In this document: piece by piece, positions 38,822 through 47,553 of the stretch
Layout: each line of letters starts with the position of its first letter
How positions within the stretch are numbered: position 1 is the first letter of the stretch
DNA from: an uncultured Victivallales bacterium
GTDB lineage: Bacteria > Verrucomicrobiota > Lentisphaeria > Victivallales > UBA1829
NCBI GenBank assembly: GCA_944390795.1
Contig: CALXRI010000017.1
Span: 1 to 59,157 of the forward strand
Length of the DNA stretch: 59,157 nt
Direction: 5' to 3'
Notes under the pieces: generated by a model
Database searches by the model: none
Seen by the model: only the letters and a program-made list of their open reading frames with translations
Told to the model about the DNA's origin: nothing
Translations under genes and position numbers: made by a program

Positions 38822-40825
38822 TCAGCGTCCGCGGCGTTCTTTCAGACAGGCCTCCGCAAAGAGAAGATCGCCCGGATAGGTGATCTTGATGTTTTCCGTC
38901 CGGTTTTCCACCAGATGGACTTTTGCGCGGGTGAAGGTTTCCACCAGAGACGCGTCATCTGTGAAGGTTCCTCCTTGTTTTTCCGCTGCGAGGCAGGCGT
39001 TCCGGAGCAGGGGAAGGCGGAACACCTGCGGGGTCTGCACCGTCCAGAGATTCCCGCGCGGAAGCGTCCGTATGACAATCCCGTTGTCATCGGTCTCCTT
39101 GATCGTGTCCGAAGCGCGGCGCGCTGAAACCGCGCCGCCGCATATCCGGCATGCCCGGACGCAGTCCGCCAGCGCTTCGGCGGTGATGAGCGGCCGCGCC
39201 GCGTCATGAACCGCGACGATCTCCGCGTCTTCCGGGAGCGCGGCAAGGGCGTTTCTCACGGATTGCGTCCGCGTTTCGCCTCCGGGGGCGAAACGGAGGA
39301 CTTTCAGCGCCTCGGGAAAATGCTGGCGCAGCGCTTCGATGAACTTGTCCCGTTTGGTCTCCGGCACCGCCATCACTGCGTATCCGGCGCGGACGCACGG
39401 AAGCAGTGCGCGCAGCGCGTGGAGGAAGACCGGTTCACCGTTCAGCTGGGCGAAGAGCTTGTCGCCGTTTCCGAAGCGGCGCGAGGAGCCGCCCGCCGCG
39501 AATACAAGGGCAAGGTCGGGAATCCGGCGGATTTTCTCCTTCAGAAACGGAAGGATTTCCTTCACGTCTCCCGCTCCGATGACTGCGACGAGATCGTTTT
39601 CCCGCAGCAGGGGGAAGATCTCATCCGCCATCGCCTCCCATGATCCGTTCAGCGTGCGCGCCCTGCTGCCGATTGCCCGCGCGAGATCCTTCGAATCCAG
39701 CGAGTCGGTTTCCGTCCATGCGGCGAAGACGGGCGTTACGAAAACGGCGTCCGCCGCCGCAAGCTCCCGGACGAACTCGCGGAAATACCGTTTCAGCCTG
39801 GCGTAGCGGTGCGGCTGGAAGATTACGACGAGACGTTTTCCGGGATGAAGTTCCCGGAGTGTCCGGATGGATGCGGCGATTTCCGTCGGATGGTGGGCGT
39901 AATCCTCAATCAGCAGCTGTTTTTCTCCGGCGCAGTGGATTTGAAGTCTTCTTCCGACGCCGGGAAAGGAGAGAAGCGCCTCCAGCGCGGTTTCACGATC
40001 CAGCAGTCCGCTGCGCGCCACTGCCTCCAGGGCAAGCGCGGCATTGATTCTCCGGTAGTGCCCGAATGCGGCGAAACGCGGATCGTCCGGCACGGTTCCC
40101 GGCGGAATGGCGCAGGCGTCGGGATGTTCCCGGAAAAGCGTTTCCGCGGGCGGCGCGTCCGTATAGACCAGTTTTTCCCCCTGAAACGCAAACTTGCGGA
40201 AGTTCTCCGGCAGGATTTCCGGAGAGGCGAAGTTCCATGCGTGATCGTCCTCGATGTTGGTTACGACGGCGACCGAGGAACGGATTGCGGTATGGGTTCC
40301 GTCGCTTTCGTCTGCCTCGCAGACAAAGATTTTTCCGCCGCCCGCACTGCCGGAATCCTCCCAGGAGACCACGTCCGCCCCGATCAGATAACCGGGATTG
40401 AGCCCGGCGGTCTTGAGAATATGCGCGATCATCGCCGATACGCTGGTTTTCCCGTGCGAGCCGCTGACGGCGATCACATGGGGAAAAAGGTCCGCGAGCA
40501 GGCCGAGCGCCTCGCCCCTCCGGATGCACTGCGCTCCGATCCTGCGCGCCTCGGCAAGCTCCGGATTCCTTTCCGTGACCGCGGAACTGTAGACGAGAAG
40601 CAGTTTCGTTCCGTCCGCGGTCGGCAGATGCGTTTTGTCGTGCCCCGCGAACACTTTCAGTCCGAGTCCGCGCAGACGCTCCAGCGACTCCGATTCCGCC
40701 AGATCGGATCCGGAAACGGTGAATCCGAGTTCATGAAAAATCCGCATCAGGGGCCTTGTTCCCGCCCCTCCGCAGCCGATGAAATGCACAAAACCGTCCG
40801 TTCTGTATGATAAAAGTTCCGTCAT
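38822..40825 (-). CDS. Bifunctional MurC-IspD: UDP-N-acetylmuramate--L-alanine ligase / MEP cytidylyltransferase
   Basis: One uninterrupted frame of 667 residues with two complete enzymes. Residues 1 to about 432 are MurC, which adds L-alanine to UDP-MurNAc: N-terminal GCGGAGTRPLMRIF, ATP loop GSHGKTSVS (122-130), EADESDGTHT, DYAHHPTEI and a final IGAGD. Residues about 436-667 are IspD, which makes CDP-ME in the non-mevalonate isoprenoid pathway: AAGGSSRRFGNGDKL (443-457), VHDAARPLI, TVQTPQVFR and TDDASLVE. Both have their key motifs, so both are probably active. The linker is short. The gene is alone, without the usual mur cluster or ispF. The fusion would join peptidoglycan precursor and isoprenoid (lipid carrier) supply on one chain. 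Confidence 0.93.
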   Translation of the reverse strand: MTELLSYRTDGFVHFIGCGGAGTRPLMRIFHELGFTVSGSDLAESESLERLRGLGLKVFAGHDKTHLPTADGTKLLLVYSSAVTERNPELAEARRIGAQCIRRGEALGLLADLFPHVIAVSGSHGKTSVSAMIAHILKTAGLNPGYLIGADVVSWEDSGSAGGGKIFVCEADESDGTHTAIRSSVAVVTNIEDDHAWNFASPEILPENFRKFAFQGEKLVYTDAPPAETLFREHPDACAIPPGTVPDDPRFAAFGHYRRINAALALEAVARSGLLDRETALEALLSFPGVGRRLQIHCAGEKQLLIEDYAHHPTEIAASIRTLRELHPGKRLVVIFQPHRYARLKRYFREFVRELAAADAVFVTPVFAAWTETDSLDSKDLARAIGSRARTLNGSWEAMADEIFPLLRENDLVAVIGAGDVKEILPFLKEKIRRIPDLALVFAAGGSSRRFGNGDKLFAQLNGEPVFLHALRALLPCVRAGYAVMAVPETKRDKFIEALRQHFPEALKVLRFAPGGETRTQSVRNALAALPEDAEIVAVHDAARPLITAEALADCVRACRICGGAVSARRASDTIKETDDNGIVIRTLPRGNLWTVQTPQVFRLPLLRNACLAAEKQGGTFTDDASLVETFTRAKVHLVENRTENIKITYPGDLLFAEACLKERRGR

Positions 40826-40943
40826 GGCCCATTTCCAGAATGATTACCGGGACTCCGCGGGAGAATTTCCACATCCTTCCCTCTTTCCGCAGGAGGCACT
40901 GCTAATATCGCCTGTTTTTCGCAAAATTCAAAAAAAGTCCGGA

Positions 40944-40971
40944 TTGAATTCGGAAATAATTCATGTATTGT
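40944..40971 (+). promoter_or_regulatory. Cupin-phosphatase promoter
   Basis: TTGAAT, 16 bases, TATTGT. The -10 element ends at 40971, so an ATG at 40973 would precede the transcript start; translation must begin at 41000. Confidence 0.55.
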
Positions 40972-40999
40972 AATGAAAAAAGGAGAGGATTTTCGGAAG

Positions 41000-41494
41000 A
41001 TGCCGGATGCGGATGAAATCATACGGGCGCTTGCGATGAGCCCGCACTCGGAAGAGGGCGGATATTTCCGCGAGACGTTCCGCTCGATCGTCAAAACCGA
41101 AGCGACAAAACAGCGCCGTGCCGGAACTTCGATCCTCTATCTGCTGAAAGGAGCGGAGGTGTCGAGATGGCACCAGGTCCGCTCGGACGAGATCTGGATG
41201 TATCACGCGGGCAGTCCGGCGCTTCAGATTCTGCTTTTTCCGGACGGAAGCTGGACGGAACGCATCGTCGGCCCGGACATTCTGAGCGGGGAGATGCCGC
41301 AGAGCCTGATTCCCGCATGGACATGGCAGGCGACGGTTCTTATCGACCGCTCGGCGGATTCCTGGGGGCTTTTCGGCGCGGTCGTGATCCCGGGATTTGA
41401 ATACGAGGATTTCAAGGAAGGTCATGCGGAGGATCTGATCGCACGGTATCCGGACGCGGAGGAGAGCATCCGGGCGGCAGGACTGTTTCTCTGA
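41000..41494 (+). CDS. Cupin-superfamily protein (DUF985)
   Basis: Single-domain cupin of 164 residues. It matches the DUF985 pattern: SPHSEEGGYFRETFRS near the N-terminus, TSILYLLKGAEVSRWHQVRSDEIW (cupin motif 1) and a second, more degenerate motif around VVIPGFEYEDF. Members of this family have no firm biochemical role; small-molecule binding has been proposed. I chose ATG 41000, preceded by AGGAGAGG, over ATG 40973, which lies against the -10 element of the promoter. The alkaline phosphatase gene follows after 33 bp, so the two are probably one transcript. Confidence 0.85.
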   Translation: MPDADEIIRALAMSPHSEEGGYFRETFRSIVKTEATKQRRAGTSILYLLKGAEVSRWHQVRSDEIWMYHAGSPALQILLFPDGSWTERIVGPDILSGEMPQSLIPAWTWQATVLIDRSADSWGLFGAVVIPGFEYEDFKEGHAEDLIARYPDAEESIRAAGLFL

Positions 41495-41527
41495 GGATTT
41501 TTCCGGCAAGCATCAAACGGAGGTGTC

Positions 41528-42934
41528 ATGATGAAAAAATACGGAAGGGTTGTTTTTCTGCCGGCGGCGGTGTTTCTGATGCTGTTTCTTCAGGCGTGCG
41601 CCATGACTGCGCCGTCGGATGCGGATCCGCCGAAATATGTTTTCCTGCTGATCGGCGACGGCATGGGGCCGAACCAGATCCGGCTTGCCCGGGAATTCGG
41701 AAAACTGAGCATGGACACCATGCCGGTCCGGGGGGAACTCCGGACCGACAATGTTTTCGGCAAGACCACCGATTCGGCGGCTGCGGCGACCGCGCTTGCC
41801 TGCGGCGTCAAGACTTACAACGGAGCCATTGGCCTGGACAAGGACGGAAAACCGGTGGAGTCCTCCGCCGCGCTGGCGAAAAGAAACGGCCGCAGAGTCG
41901 GGCTTCTCACGTCCGTGACCTTCAATCATGCCACGCCGGGCGCATTCTACGCGCATGTTCCGAAACGCTCCGAGTATGCGGAAATTGCCGCGCAGGCCTG
42001 CGGCGCGGGTTATGATCTCATTATGGGATACGGCGTGTCCGTCATCAAGGGAGAGACTGTGGTGAAAGATGCGAAAAAGGCGGGGCTTGCCGTCTTCCAT
42101 CAGGATCAGGATGCGTTTTTTGCCCTGCATGCTCTTCTCAGGCCGACGCTTGTCTTCAAACAGTTCGGATACGAGATGGACCGCCGTCCGGATACGGATG
42201 ATTCGGGCCGGACGCTGAATGAAGCGGTGGAGCTTCTTTCCGTGGAGCATCCGTCTGCGGTCCTCCGCACTTCCCCTTATGCTTCCGGCGGCGTCGTCCG
42301 CCCGCTGAATGAGTATGCCGCAAAAGCGATTGATCTGCTTTACAAAAACAATCCGAAGGGTTTTTTCCTGATGATCGAGGGCGGAAAAATTGATGTCGGC
42401 GCCCATGCGAACAACACTTATGCGGCAATGACCGAACTTCTCGAGTTCGACCGGGCGGTCGGCCGCGCGCTTGATTTCTACCGGCGGCATCCGGAGGACA
42501 CGCTGATTGTCGTTACGGCGGATCATGACACCGGCGGCCTGATGCTGCCGGAAACGCTTCCCGCCGGAATTGCGGAGAAGATCAGGGAGAACCATGTCCG
42601 TTTCAACGGCAGAACATTTTCCTTCCGGGATGATGAGACGCTTCAATCCGTCCGGGAAAAGCTCGCCGGGCGGGGAATTGCAAATCTGACCGCGCGGGAG
42701 ACGGAGAGTTTTGAAAAAATTCTGAAGTCGAAGGCCGGGAACAAACGCAGCCAGCTGAACCGGAACGCGCTGCGCATCGCGGATGCGCGGCTTGGCGTCA
42801 CATGGACTTCAAAGGGACATACGGCGCAGAACGTTTTCCTTTTTGCTATCGGCAGGAACGCCGGACTGTTTTCCGGCGTCCGTCCCAATTCCGATGTCGG
42901 GAGAATCATGAAGAGCTTTTATGAGAAACACTGA
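41528..42934 (+). CDS. Alkaline phosphatase family lipoprotein
   Basis: Secreted phosphomonoesterase of the PhoA fold, 468 residues, with a lipoprotein signal peptide and lipobox LFLQAC (Cys24), so it should be anchored on the periplasmic or outer face. Metal and catalytic motifs: IGDGMG (Asp44), TTDSAAAATALACG (nucleophile Ser83), EGGKIDVGAHANN and TADHDTGG. GGAGGTGTC precedes two adjacent ATGs (41528 and 41531); either may be used. It is probably co-transcribed with the DUF985 cupin. No pho box was identified. Confidence 0.92.
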   Translation: MMKKYGRVVFLPAAVFLMLFLQACAMTAPSDADPPKYVFLLIGDGMGPNQIRLAREFGKLSMDTMPVRGELRTDNVFGKTTDSAAAATALACGVKTYNGAIGLDKDGKPVESSAALAKRNGRRVGLLTSVTFNHATPGAFYAHVPKRSEYAEIAAQACGAGYDLIMGYGVSVIKGETVVKDAKKAGLAVFHQDQDAFFALHALLRPTLVFKQFGYEMDRRPDTDDSGRTLNEAVELLSVEHPSAVLRTSPYASGGVVRPLNEYAAKAIDLLYKNNPKGFFLMIEGGKIDVGAHANNTYAAMTELLEFDRAVGRALDFYRRHPEDTLIVVTADHDTGGLMLPETLPAGIAEKIRENHVRFNGRTFSFRDDETLQSVREKLAGRGIANLTARETESFEKILKSKAGNKRSQLNRNALRIADARLGVTWTSKGHTAQNVFLFAIGRNAGLFSGVRPNSDVGRIMKSFYEKH

Positions 42935-43025
42935 GTTTCTCCTCTCCCGGGAAGCGGGAAGATGAATTTCATGCAGTGCAGCCGTAATACAAAAAAAACA
43001 TATTGGAGAGAGTAAGGAGATCCGT

Positions 43026-43865
43026 ATGAAGAAGAACCGTTCCATGGAACTCGGCGTTCTTTCGAGATTCGCCGACGACGATTCCAACCCGTTTGACGTC
43101 ATCGCGCGCTACGGCGTGGCGACGACTCAGCTCTGCAACTGGGACATGACAAAATGGACAGCCGAAAATGCACGGAAGGTCAGGCGCGACTTGAAATCAA
43201 GCGGCGTCCGTCTTGCGGCTCTCTGGACCGGATACTCTGGAACGGTGATCTGGGATTTGATCGACGGGCCGGACACAATGGGAATTGTTCCGGAGTATAC
43301 GCGGAAAAAACGGATTGCGGATCTCAAGGCCGGCGCGGATTTCGCCGCCCGGGTCGGCGCGCCGGCGATTATCACCCACTGCGGTTTCATTCCGGAAACT
43401 CCCAAATCCCATCTTTACATGGAGGTGCTCGACGCGCTCGGGGAGATCGGCGAATACTGTCGGAAGCTCGGACTTGAGTTCTGGTTTGAGACCGGACAGG
43501 AGACGCCCGTCACGCTGCTGCGGACGATCGAGGACCTCGCGCTGCCGAATCTCGGCATCAATCTCGACACGGCGAACATCATTCTTTACGGGAAAGGCAA
43601 TCCGCTTGACGCGCTTGATGTGTTCGGGAAATATGTCCGCAATCTGCATGTGAAGGACGGCGTATATCCGGTTGACGGGCACAAGCTCGGGCGCGAGGTG
43701 CCGATCGGAAGCGGAAAGGTCGATTTCAAGCGGATCATACCGAAACTTCATGAACTCGGTTTCCGCGGCGAGCTCGTCATTGAACGGGAAATCAGCGGCG
43801 AACAGCAGGCAAAGGACATCATGGCGTCCCTGAAATACATCGGCAGACTTGTCGACAAGCTGTGA
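43026..43865 (+). CDS. Sugar phosphate isomerase/epimerase-like TIM-barrel protein
   Basis: AP-endonuclease-2-type barrel of 279 residues, probably a sugar or inositol isomerase/epimerase. Metal-site motifs are in family order: AALWTGY, AIITHCGFIP, FWFETGQE, GINLDTANII, RNLHVKDGVYP and ELVIEREI. AAGGAG precedes the start. It follows the phosphatase by 91 bp and precedes the RRM gene by 29 bp. It is only distantly like the isomerase at 5782-6822. The substrate is unknown. Confidence 0.85.
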   Translation: MKKNRSMELGVLSRFADDDSNPFDVIARYGVATTQLCNWDMTKWTAENARKVRRDLKSSGVRLAALWTGYSGTVIWDLIDGPDTMGIVPEYTRKKRIADLKAGADFAARVGAPAIITHCGFIPETPKSHLYMEVLDALGEIGEYCRKLGLEFWFETGQETPVTLLRTIEDLALPNLGINLDTANIILYGKGNPLDALDVFGKYVRNLHVKDGVYPVDGHKLGREVPIGSGKVDFKRIIPKLHELGFRGELVIEREISGEQQAKDIMASLKYIGRLVDKL

Positions 43866-43894
43866 AGGACAACCGGAACCGGGGATTTCAGACG

Positions 43895-44527
43895 ATGAAA
43901 AGTGTGTTTGTCGGCAATTTGCCGTATGCGGCCACGGAGGCGGAGCTCCGGGAACTGTTTGAACGGCATGGAAAGGTATACGACGCGAAAATCAAGAAAG
44001 ACCGTGAAACGGGACGTCCGCTTGGATACGGTTTTGTGCTGCTGGATGACGAAGAGGCTCCGCGCGTGATGGAAGCCCTCGACGGTTTCTGTTTCGGCGG
44101 GCGCAGTCTCCGGGTCAATGAATCGAAGGAACGCGGAAGACCGCCCCGGGTGCAGGGGGACCGGAAAGCTGACCGGGAATTCCGCCGTCCTTTTTCCCGG
44201 GAGGATGCTGCCGGAGAAAAGGATCGCCCGGTACGGAGATTTCAGGAAGATTCCGGAGAACGGCGCCCCTTTCGTCCGAAACGGCCTTTTTCCGGAAATT
44301 TTTCCCGGGATGGCCGTTTCCGGCGGGAAGATCGGAATGACGGAACCGAACGGATGCGCTCTTTTTCCCGTCGTGAGTCTGAAAATGAATCTGACGGAAC
44401 TTTGACGGGAAAACGCCGCAGTTATGACGGAAAGCGTTTTCAGAGAGGCGGACACCGGGAGTTTCATCGGGACGACCGGTTCCGGGACCGCCGTCCGCGG
44501 AATTTCCGGGACCGGGACTCTTTCTGA
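43895..44527 (+). CDS. RRM-domain RNA-binding protein with Arg/Asp/Phe-rich disordered tail
   Basis: One RNA recognition motif at residues 1-78: RNP2 VFVGNL (4-9) and RNP1 LGYGFVLL (43-50), both with the aromatic residues that stack on RNA bases. The remaining 130 residues (81-210) have low complexity, dominated by Arg, Asp, Phe, Ser and Gly, with repeated RRPF, GRFRRED and RFRDRRPRNF blocks. Bacterial RRM proteins are usually 80-110 residues with a short Gly-rich tail, so this tail is unusually long. It could drive condensate formation or bind RNA non-specifically (inference). ATG 43895 is chosen because the RRM starts there. GGGGA lies 11 bases upstream. Confidence 0.9.
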   Translation: MKSVFVGNLPYAATEAELRELFERHGKVYDAKIKKDRETGRPLGYGFVLLDDEEAPRVMEALDGFCFGGRSLRVNESKERGRPPRVQGDRKADREFRRPFSREDAAGEKDRPVRRFQEDSGERRPFRPKRPFSGNFSRDGRFRREDRNDGTERMRSFSRRESENESDGTLTGKRRSYDGKRFQRGGHREFHRDDRFRDRRPRNFRDRDSF

Positions 44528-44556
44528 CCGGATTTCCGCAAGGTTCCGCGGCCGGA

Positions 44557-45189
44557 TCAGATGCCTTTTTTCCGCGCAAAAGTGACAAGATGCTCTTCGG
44601 GGAGCTGGTCCTGGATCATCCTCAGGATGACGAATCCGCTGCGAACCAGTTCTGTGCGGTACTCTTCCATGGAAAGCGTTGAATAGTGGAACTCCACGCC
44701 GTGCATCATGCCGGAGACGCGTCCTTTTCTGCTTCCGCTTGTCATCAGGAAGATTCCGTCCGGTTTCAGGAGCTGCCCCATGTGTTTCAGCATCGGGCGG
44801 TGGCGGTCCGGAGGAAGATGAAACAGCGAATCCCATGCCAGGATCGCGTCGAACGTTTCGTCCGTGCGGAATTCGACGGCATCCGTCAGTGCCAGATGCG
44901 CTTCCGGGACATATTCCGAAGCGAGACGGAGCATTTCTCCGGATACGTCCACGCCTGTCACGCGGAATCCCCGGTCAAGCAGGATGCGCGTCATCCGTCC
45001 GAATCCGCATCCCGCGTCGAGCACGTGCGCATGTTCCGGCAGCAGGGAAAGCAGTTCTTCCAGAAATGGCATCCCGCATGGACTGTTCCGCGTCTCGCTC
45101 CGGAACCATGCGGCAATCCGGTCATAGGCTTTGCCCGTTTCGGAAGGCGACGGGAAGGAGGAGCAGCTGTCCGGGGCTATCTCTGCCAT
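44557..45189 (-). CDS. Class I SAM-dependent methyltransferase
   Basis: Methyltransferase of 210 residues with a Rossmann fold: motif I HVLDAGCGFGRM, motif II GVDVSGEML, ALTDAVEF, then FDAILAWDSLFHLP and a post-motif LKPDGIFLMTSGS. The closest general type is the Methyltransf_11/25 group; the substrate cannot be inferred. ATG 45189 overlaps the end of the SH3b gene by 13 bases and is preceded by AAAGGA, so the two are co-transcribed. The frame is open upstream to 45573 but that part lies within the SH3b gene. Confidence 0.88.
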   Translation of the reverse strand: MAEIAPDSCSSFPSPSETGKAYDRIAAWFRSETRNSPCGMPFLEELLSLLPEHAHVLDAGCGFGRMTRILLDRGFRVTGVDVSGEMLRLASEYVPEAHLALTDAVEFRTDETFDAILAWDSLFHLPPDRHRPMLKHMGQLLKPDGIFLMTSGSRKGRVSGMMHGVEFHYSTLSMEEYRTELVRSGFVILRMIQDQLPEEHLVTFARKKGI

Positions 45190-45941
45190 GCTGGAATGAT
45201 CCTTTCCACGGCGATCAGCGGGCGGTTGCGTCCGCGCAGCCACTGTCCGGTTCCGCTGACCCGGACCCTGCGGTTTTCCCAGAGCTTCAGATTGAGCCCG
45301 GGCGCGACAAGATAGGCTGCGATGAAGTCTTCGGCGTTCACCGGCACCACGAGAGTATGCGTTGCCTCGTTTCCCGGCGGATTCAGGCGTTTCACGATTC
45401 CTTCCGCCGTGGCGGGAGCGGCGGATTCTCTGATCCGTTCCAGCGCATGTGCTGTTTTCGACGCGGCTTTTTCCCGTGGGGCATGCATTCCCTCCTTCTC
45501 TCCCTTTCCGATTTTCAAGTAGGCTGTGCTTACATAGGCCGCGAGCCCCTTCTGCGGTTTTATGCGGAGCCATTTCCCGTTTTTTGCCGTTTCACGGATC
45601 TCGATTTTTTCCGGAGACGCCCGCCCGATTTTCTCATACGCCGCACCGGGTCCGGAACGGAAAACGGCGTCCGGAAGCGGAATGCCGGCGGCATTCACCA
45701 TCGAGGCCGCAATCCAGACTGATGCGCTGTCCGGCATGGCGACGCGGCACCACTCTCCGTCGGCGGGCGGAAGGATCCGGACGGTTTCACCGGCGTGGAG
45801 CTTGCCGATGATCCTGCTTGCGCGGCCTGGAGCCGAACGGATGTTCAGCGTGTCCGGGATTACCGTTGCGGGGACGGGCGAAGCGTCCGTCCGAAGGCAG
45901 ACAGCGGCGGTCCCGAAAAGCAGAAAAAGGATTTTCTTCAT
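45177..45941 (-). CDS. Secreted protein with two bacterial SH3 (SH3b) domains
   Basis: Exported protein of 254 residues with a signal peptide (MKKILFLLFGTAAVCLRTDA). Two SH3b domains follow: DTLNIRSAPGRASRIIGKLHAGETVRILP (about 30-85) and a second around VFRSGPGAAYEKIGRASPEKIEI (about 92-145). The last 100 residues include an OB-like strand set (ENRRVRVSGTGQWLRG) that I cannot assign. SH3b domains usually bind cell-wall peptides or mediate envelope contacts. GGAG lies four bases before ATG 45941. The coupled methyltransferase gene follows. Confidence 0.82.
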   Translation of the reverse strand: MKKILFLLFGTAAVCLRTDASPVPATVIPDTLNIRSAPGRASRIIGKLHAGETVRILPPADGEWCRVAMPDSASVWIAASMVNAAGIPLPDAVFRSGPGAAYEKIGRASPEKIEIRETAKNGKWLRIKPQKGLAAYVSTAYLKIGKGEKEGMHAPREKAASKTAHALERIRESAAPATAEGIVKRLNPPGNEATHTLVVPVNAEDFIAAYLVAPGLNLKLWENRRVRVSGTGQWLRGRNRPLIAVERIIPAWQR

Positions 45942-46014
45942 AGGTCTCCGGAAAGTCATTTGCGCATTCCTGCGGAAAATGTAATTTCGCCGGGGACAAA
46001 ATGCAAACCGCGGA

Positions 46015-46042
46015 TTGAAAATATGCGGATATTATGTATACT
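46015..46042 (+). promoter_or_regulatory. Promoter of the AmpG-like permease gene
   Basis: TTGAAA, 16 bases, TATACT. The leader to ATG 46119 would be about 70 bases. Confidence 0.6.
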
Positions 46043-46118
46043 ATCGGAGCGGCCTGTGCCGTTTCCGCGTTCTTCCGTCGGAAAAGCATTGCCTTTTACA
46101 GAAAGGAGCAGAGTCAGA

Positions 46119-47459
46119 ATGTCAGGAAAGAGCCCGTGGGTCTGGGTGCCGACTCTGTATGCGGCCGAAGGATTTCCCTATGCGATCGTCACGACACTTT
46201 CCGTCGTGCTTTTCAAGACGCTCGGGTCCGGCGTCAGCGATACGGCGATTGCATTCTGGAGCAGTCTGCTCGGACTTCCGTGGGTGCTGAAGCCTTTCTG
46301 GGCTCCCTGCATTGACCTGTTCGGGAAAAAGCGGACATGGATTCTCGCCTGCCAGGCGCTGATGACGTTCCTGCTGATCCTGATGGCGCCTTCTGTTGCC
46401 TCCTCCTCCGGCATGCCGTATCTGATCGCCCTCCTGTTTTTCGGCGCGTTCGTTTCCGCAACCCATGACGCGGCGGCAGACGGATTTTACATTATCGGAC
46501 TCTCCGAACATGAACAGGCGCTGTTTTCGGGGATCCGCAACACATTCTACCGTCTTTCCCTGCTTGCCGCGCAGGGAGTTCTGCTCTCGTTTGTTTTTTC
46601 CCTGACGAAGCGCTGGGCGCTTTCCGTGCAGTGGGCGGTATTTTTCACCGTATCCGGAGGACTCTTCGCCGCGCTCTTCTGCCATCATCTCCTTTTCCTG
46701 CCGCATGCGCTGACGGATCTGCCCCGGAAAGGCGGCTCGTTCCGGGAACTTGCGCACTCCTTCGGGGAATCGGTTCTCTCGTTTTTCCGCAAGAGGCACG
46801 TCATTCCGGCAATCCTCTTTCTGCTGTTCTACCGTTTTGCCGAGGCGCAGCTTGCCAAGGTTGCTGCTTTGTTTCTCGTGGCGGAACGCTCCGCCGGCGG
46901 CATTGCGCTGGATCCGGCGCAGTACGCGGATGTCTACGGAAGCGCGGGAATGCTGTCGCTGCTGGCCGGCGGAGTTTGCGGAGGTTGCCTGATTGCCAGG
47001 TGCGGGCTCGGAAAAATGCTTCTGCCGATGGCGCTTCTGATCAATCTGCCGGATGCGGTTTACGTGTATCTCGCCTTCGCACAGCCGCTTTCGCTCTGGA
47101 ATGCGGGCGTTTGCGTTGCGCTGGAACAGTTCGGATACGGATTCGGATTTACCGCCTATACGGTTTTCATGCTTCATTTCGCCGAAGACAGCGGACGCTT
47201 CCGCACGACGCATTACGCGTTCATGACCGGAATCATGGCATTGAGCCTGATGCTGCCGGGCATGGTGTCGGGGGCTCTTCTCGAACACATGAAGCTCATT
47301 CTTTCACGGTTTGCCCCTTTTCTGCCAAAGGATTGCGGCAGCTACGAGCTCTTTTTTCTCTGGGTCATGGTCTGCACGATCCCGAGCATCCTCACGATCT
47401 TCCTGATCCGGCCTTTCATCCGTCCGGATTTCGGGAGGAAGCTTTCCGGAAAAAAATGA
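46119..47459 (+). CDS. Major facilitator permease, AmpG/PAT-like
   Basis: Membrane transporter of 446 residues with about twelve hydrophobic helices. The N-terminus WVWVPTLYAAEGFPYAIVTTLSVVLFK and the sequence LGLPWVLKPFWAPCIDLFGKKRTWIL fit AmpG and other peptide-acetyl-CoA transporter family members. ATHDAAADGFYI is the family signature on helix 4. AmpG imports anhydromuropeptides for cell-wall recycling; Bacteroidetes and related bacteria also have sugar-linked members, so muropeptide uptake is only the leading guess. AAAGGAG lies close to the ATG. It is monocistronic. Confidence 0.85.
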   Translation: MSGKSPWVWVPTLYAAEGFPYAIVTTLSVVLFKTLGSGVSDTAIAFWSSLLGLPWVLKPFWAPCIDLFGKKRTWILACQALMTFLLILMAPSVASSSGMPYLIALLFFGAFVSATHDAAADGFYIIGLSEHEQALFSGIRNTFYRLSLLAAQGVLLSFVFSLTKRWALSVQWAVFFTVSGGLFAALFCHHLLFLPHALTDLPRKGGSFRELAHSFGESVLSFFRKRHVIPAILFLLFYRFAEAQLAKVAALFLVAERSAGGIALDPAQYADVYGSAGMLSLLAGGVCGGCLIARCGLGKMLLPMALLINLPDAVYVYLAFAQPLSLWNAGVCVALEQFGYGFGFTAYTVFMLHFAEDSGRFRTTHYAFMTGIMALSLMLPGMVSGALLEHMKLILSRFAPFLPKDCGSYELFFLWVMVCTIPSILTIFLIRPFIRPDFGRKLSGKK

Positions 47460-47463
47460 GCCG

Positions 47464-47548
47464 GGAAGTCCCGGCCCTTTTTCCGGGACTTCCGCCGTCC
47501 GCCGCGTTTCCGGCGGAATCAGCCGGGATGTCCCGTTTCCCGTTTTTT
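47464..47548 (+). terminator. Terminator region between convergent genes
   Basis: Perfect 11-bp stem GGAAGTCCCGG/CCGGGACTTCC (47464-47474 with 47483-47493), followed downstream by CGGGA/TCCCG with six T (47543-47548). Together they stop the permease transcript and separate it from the convergent oxidoreductase gene. Confidence 0.6.
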
Positions 47549-47553
47549 CTGTT

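Noticed and set aside
40973-41000. ATG at 40973 as start of the DUF985 cupin
   Set aside because: It lies two bases after the -10 element of the likely promoter and lacks a ribosome site; ATG 41000 has AGGAGAGG upstream.
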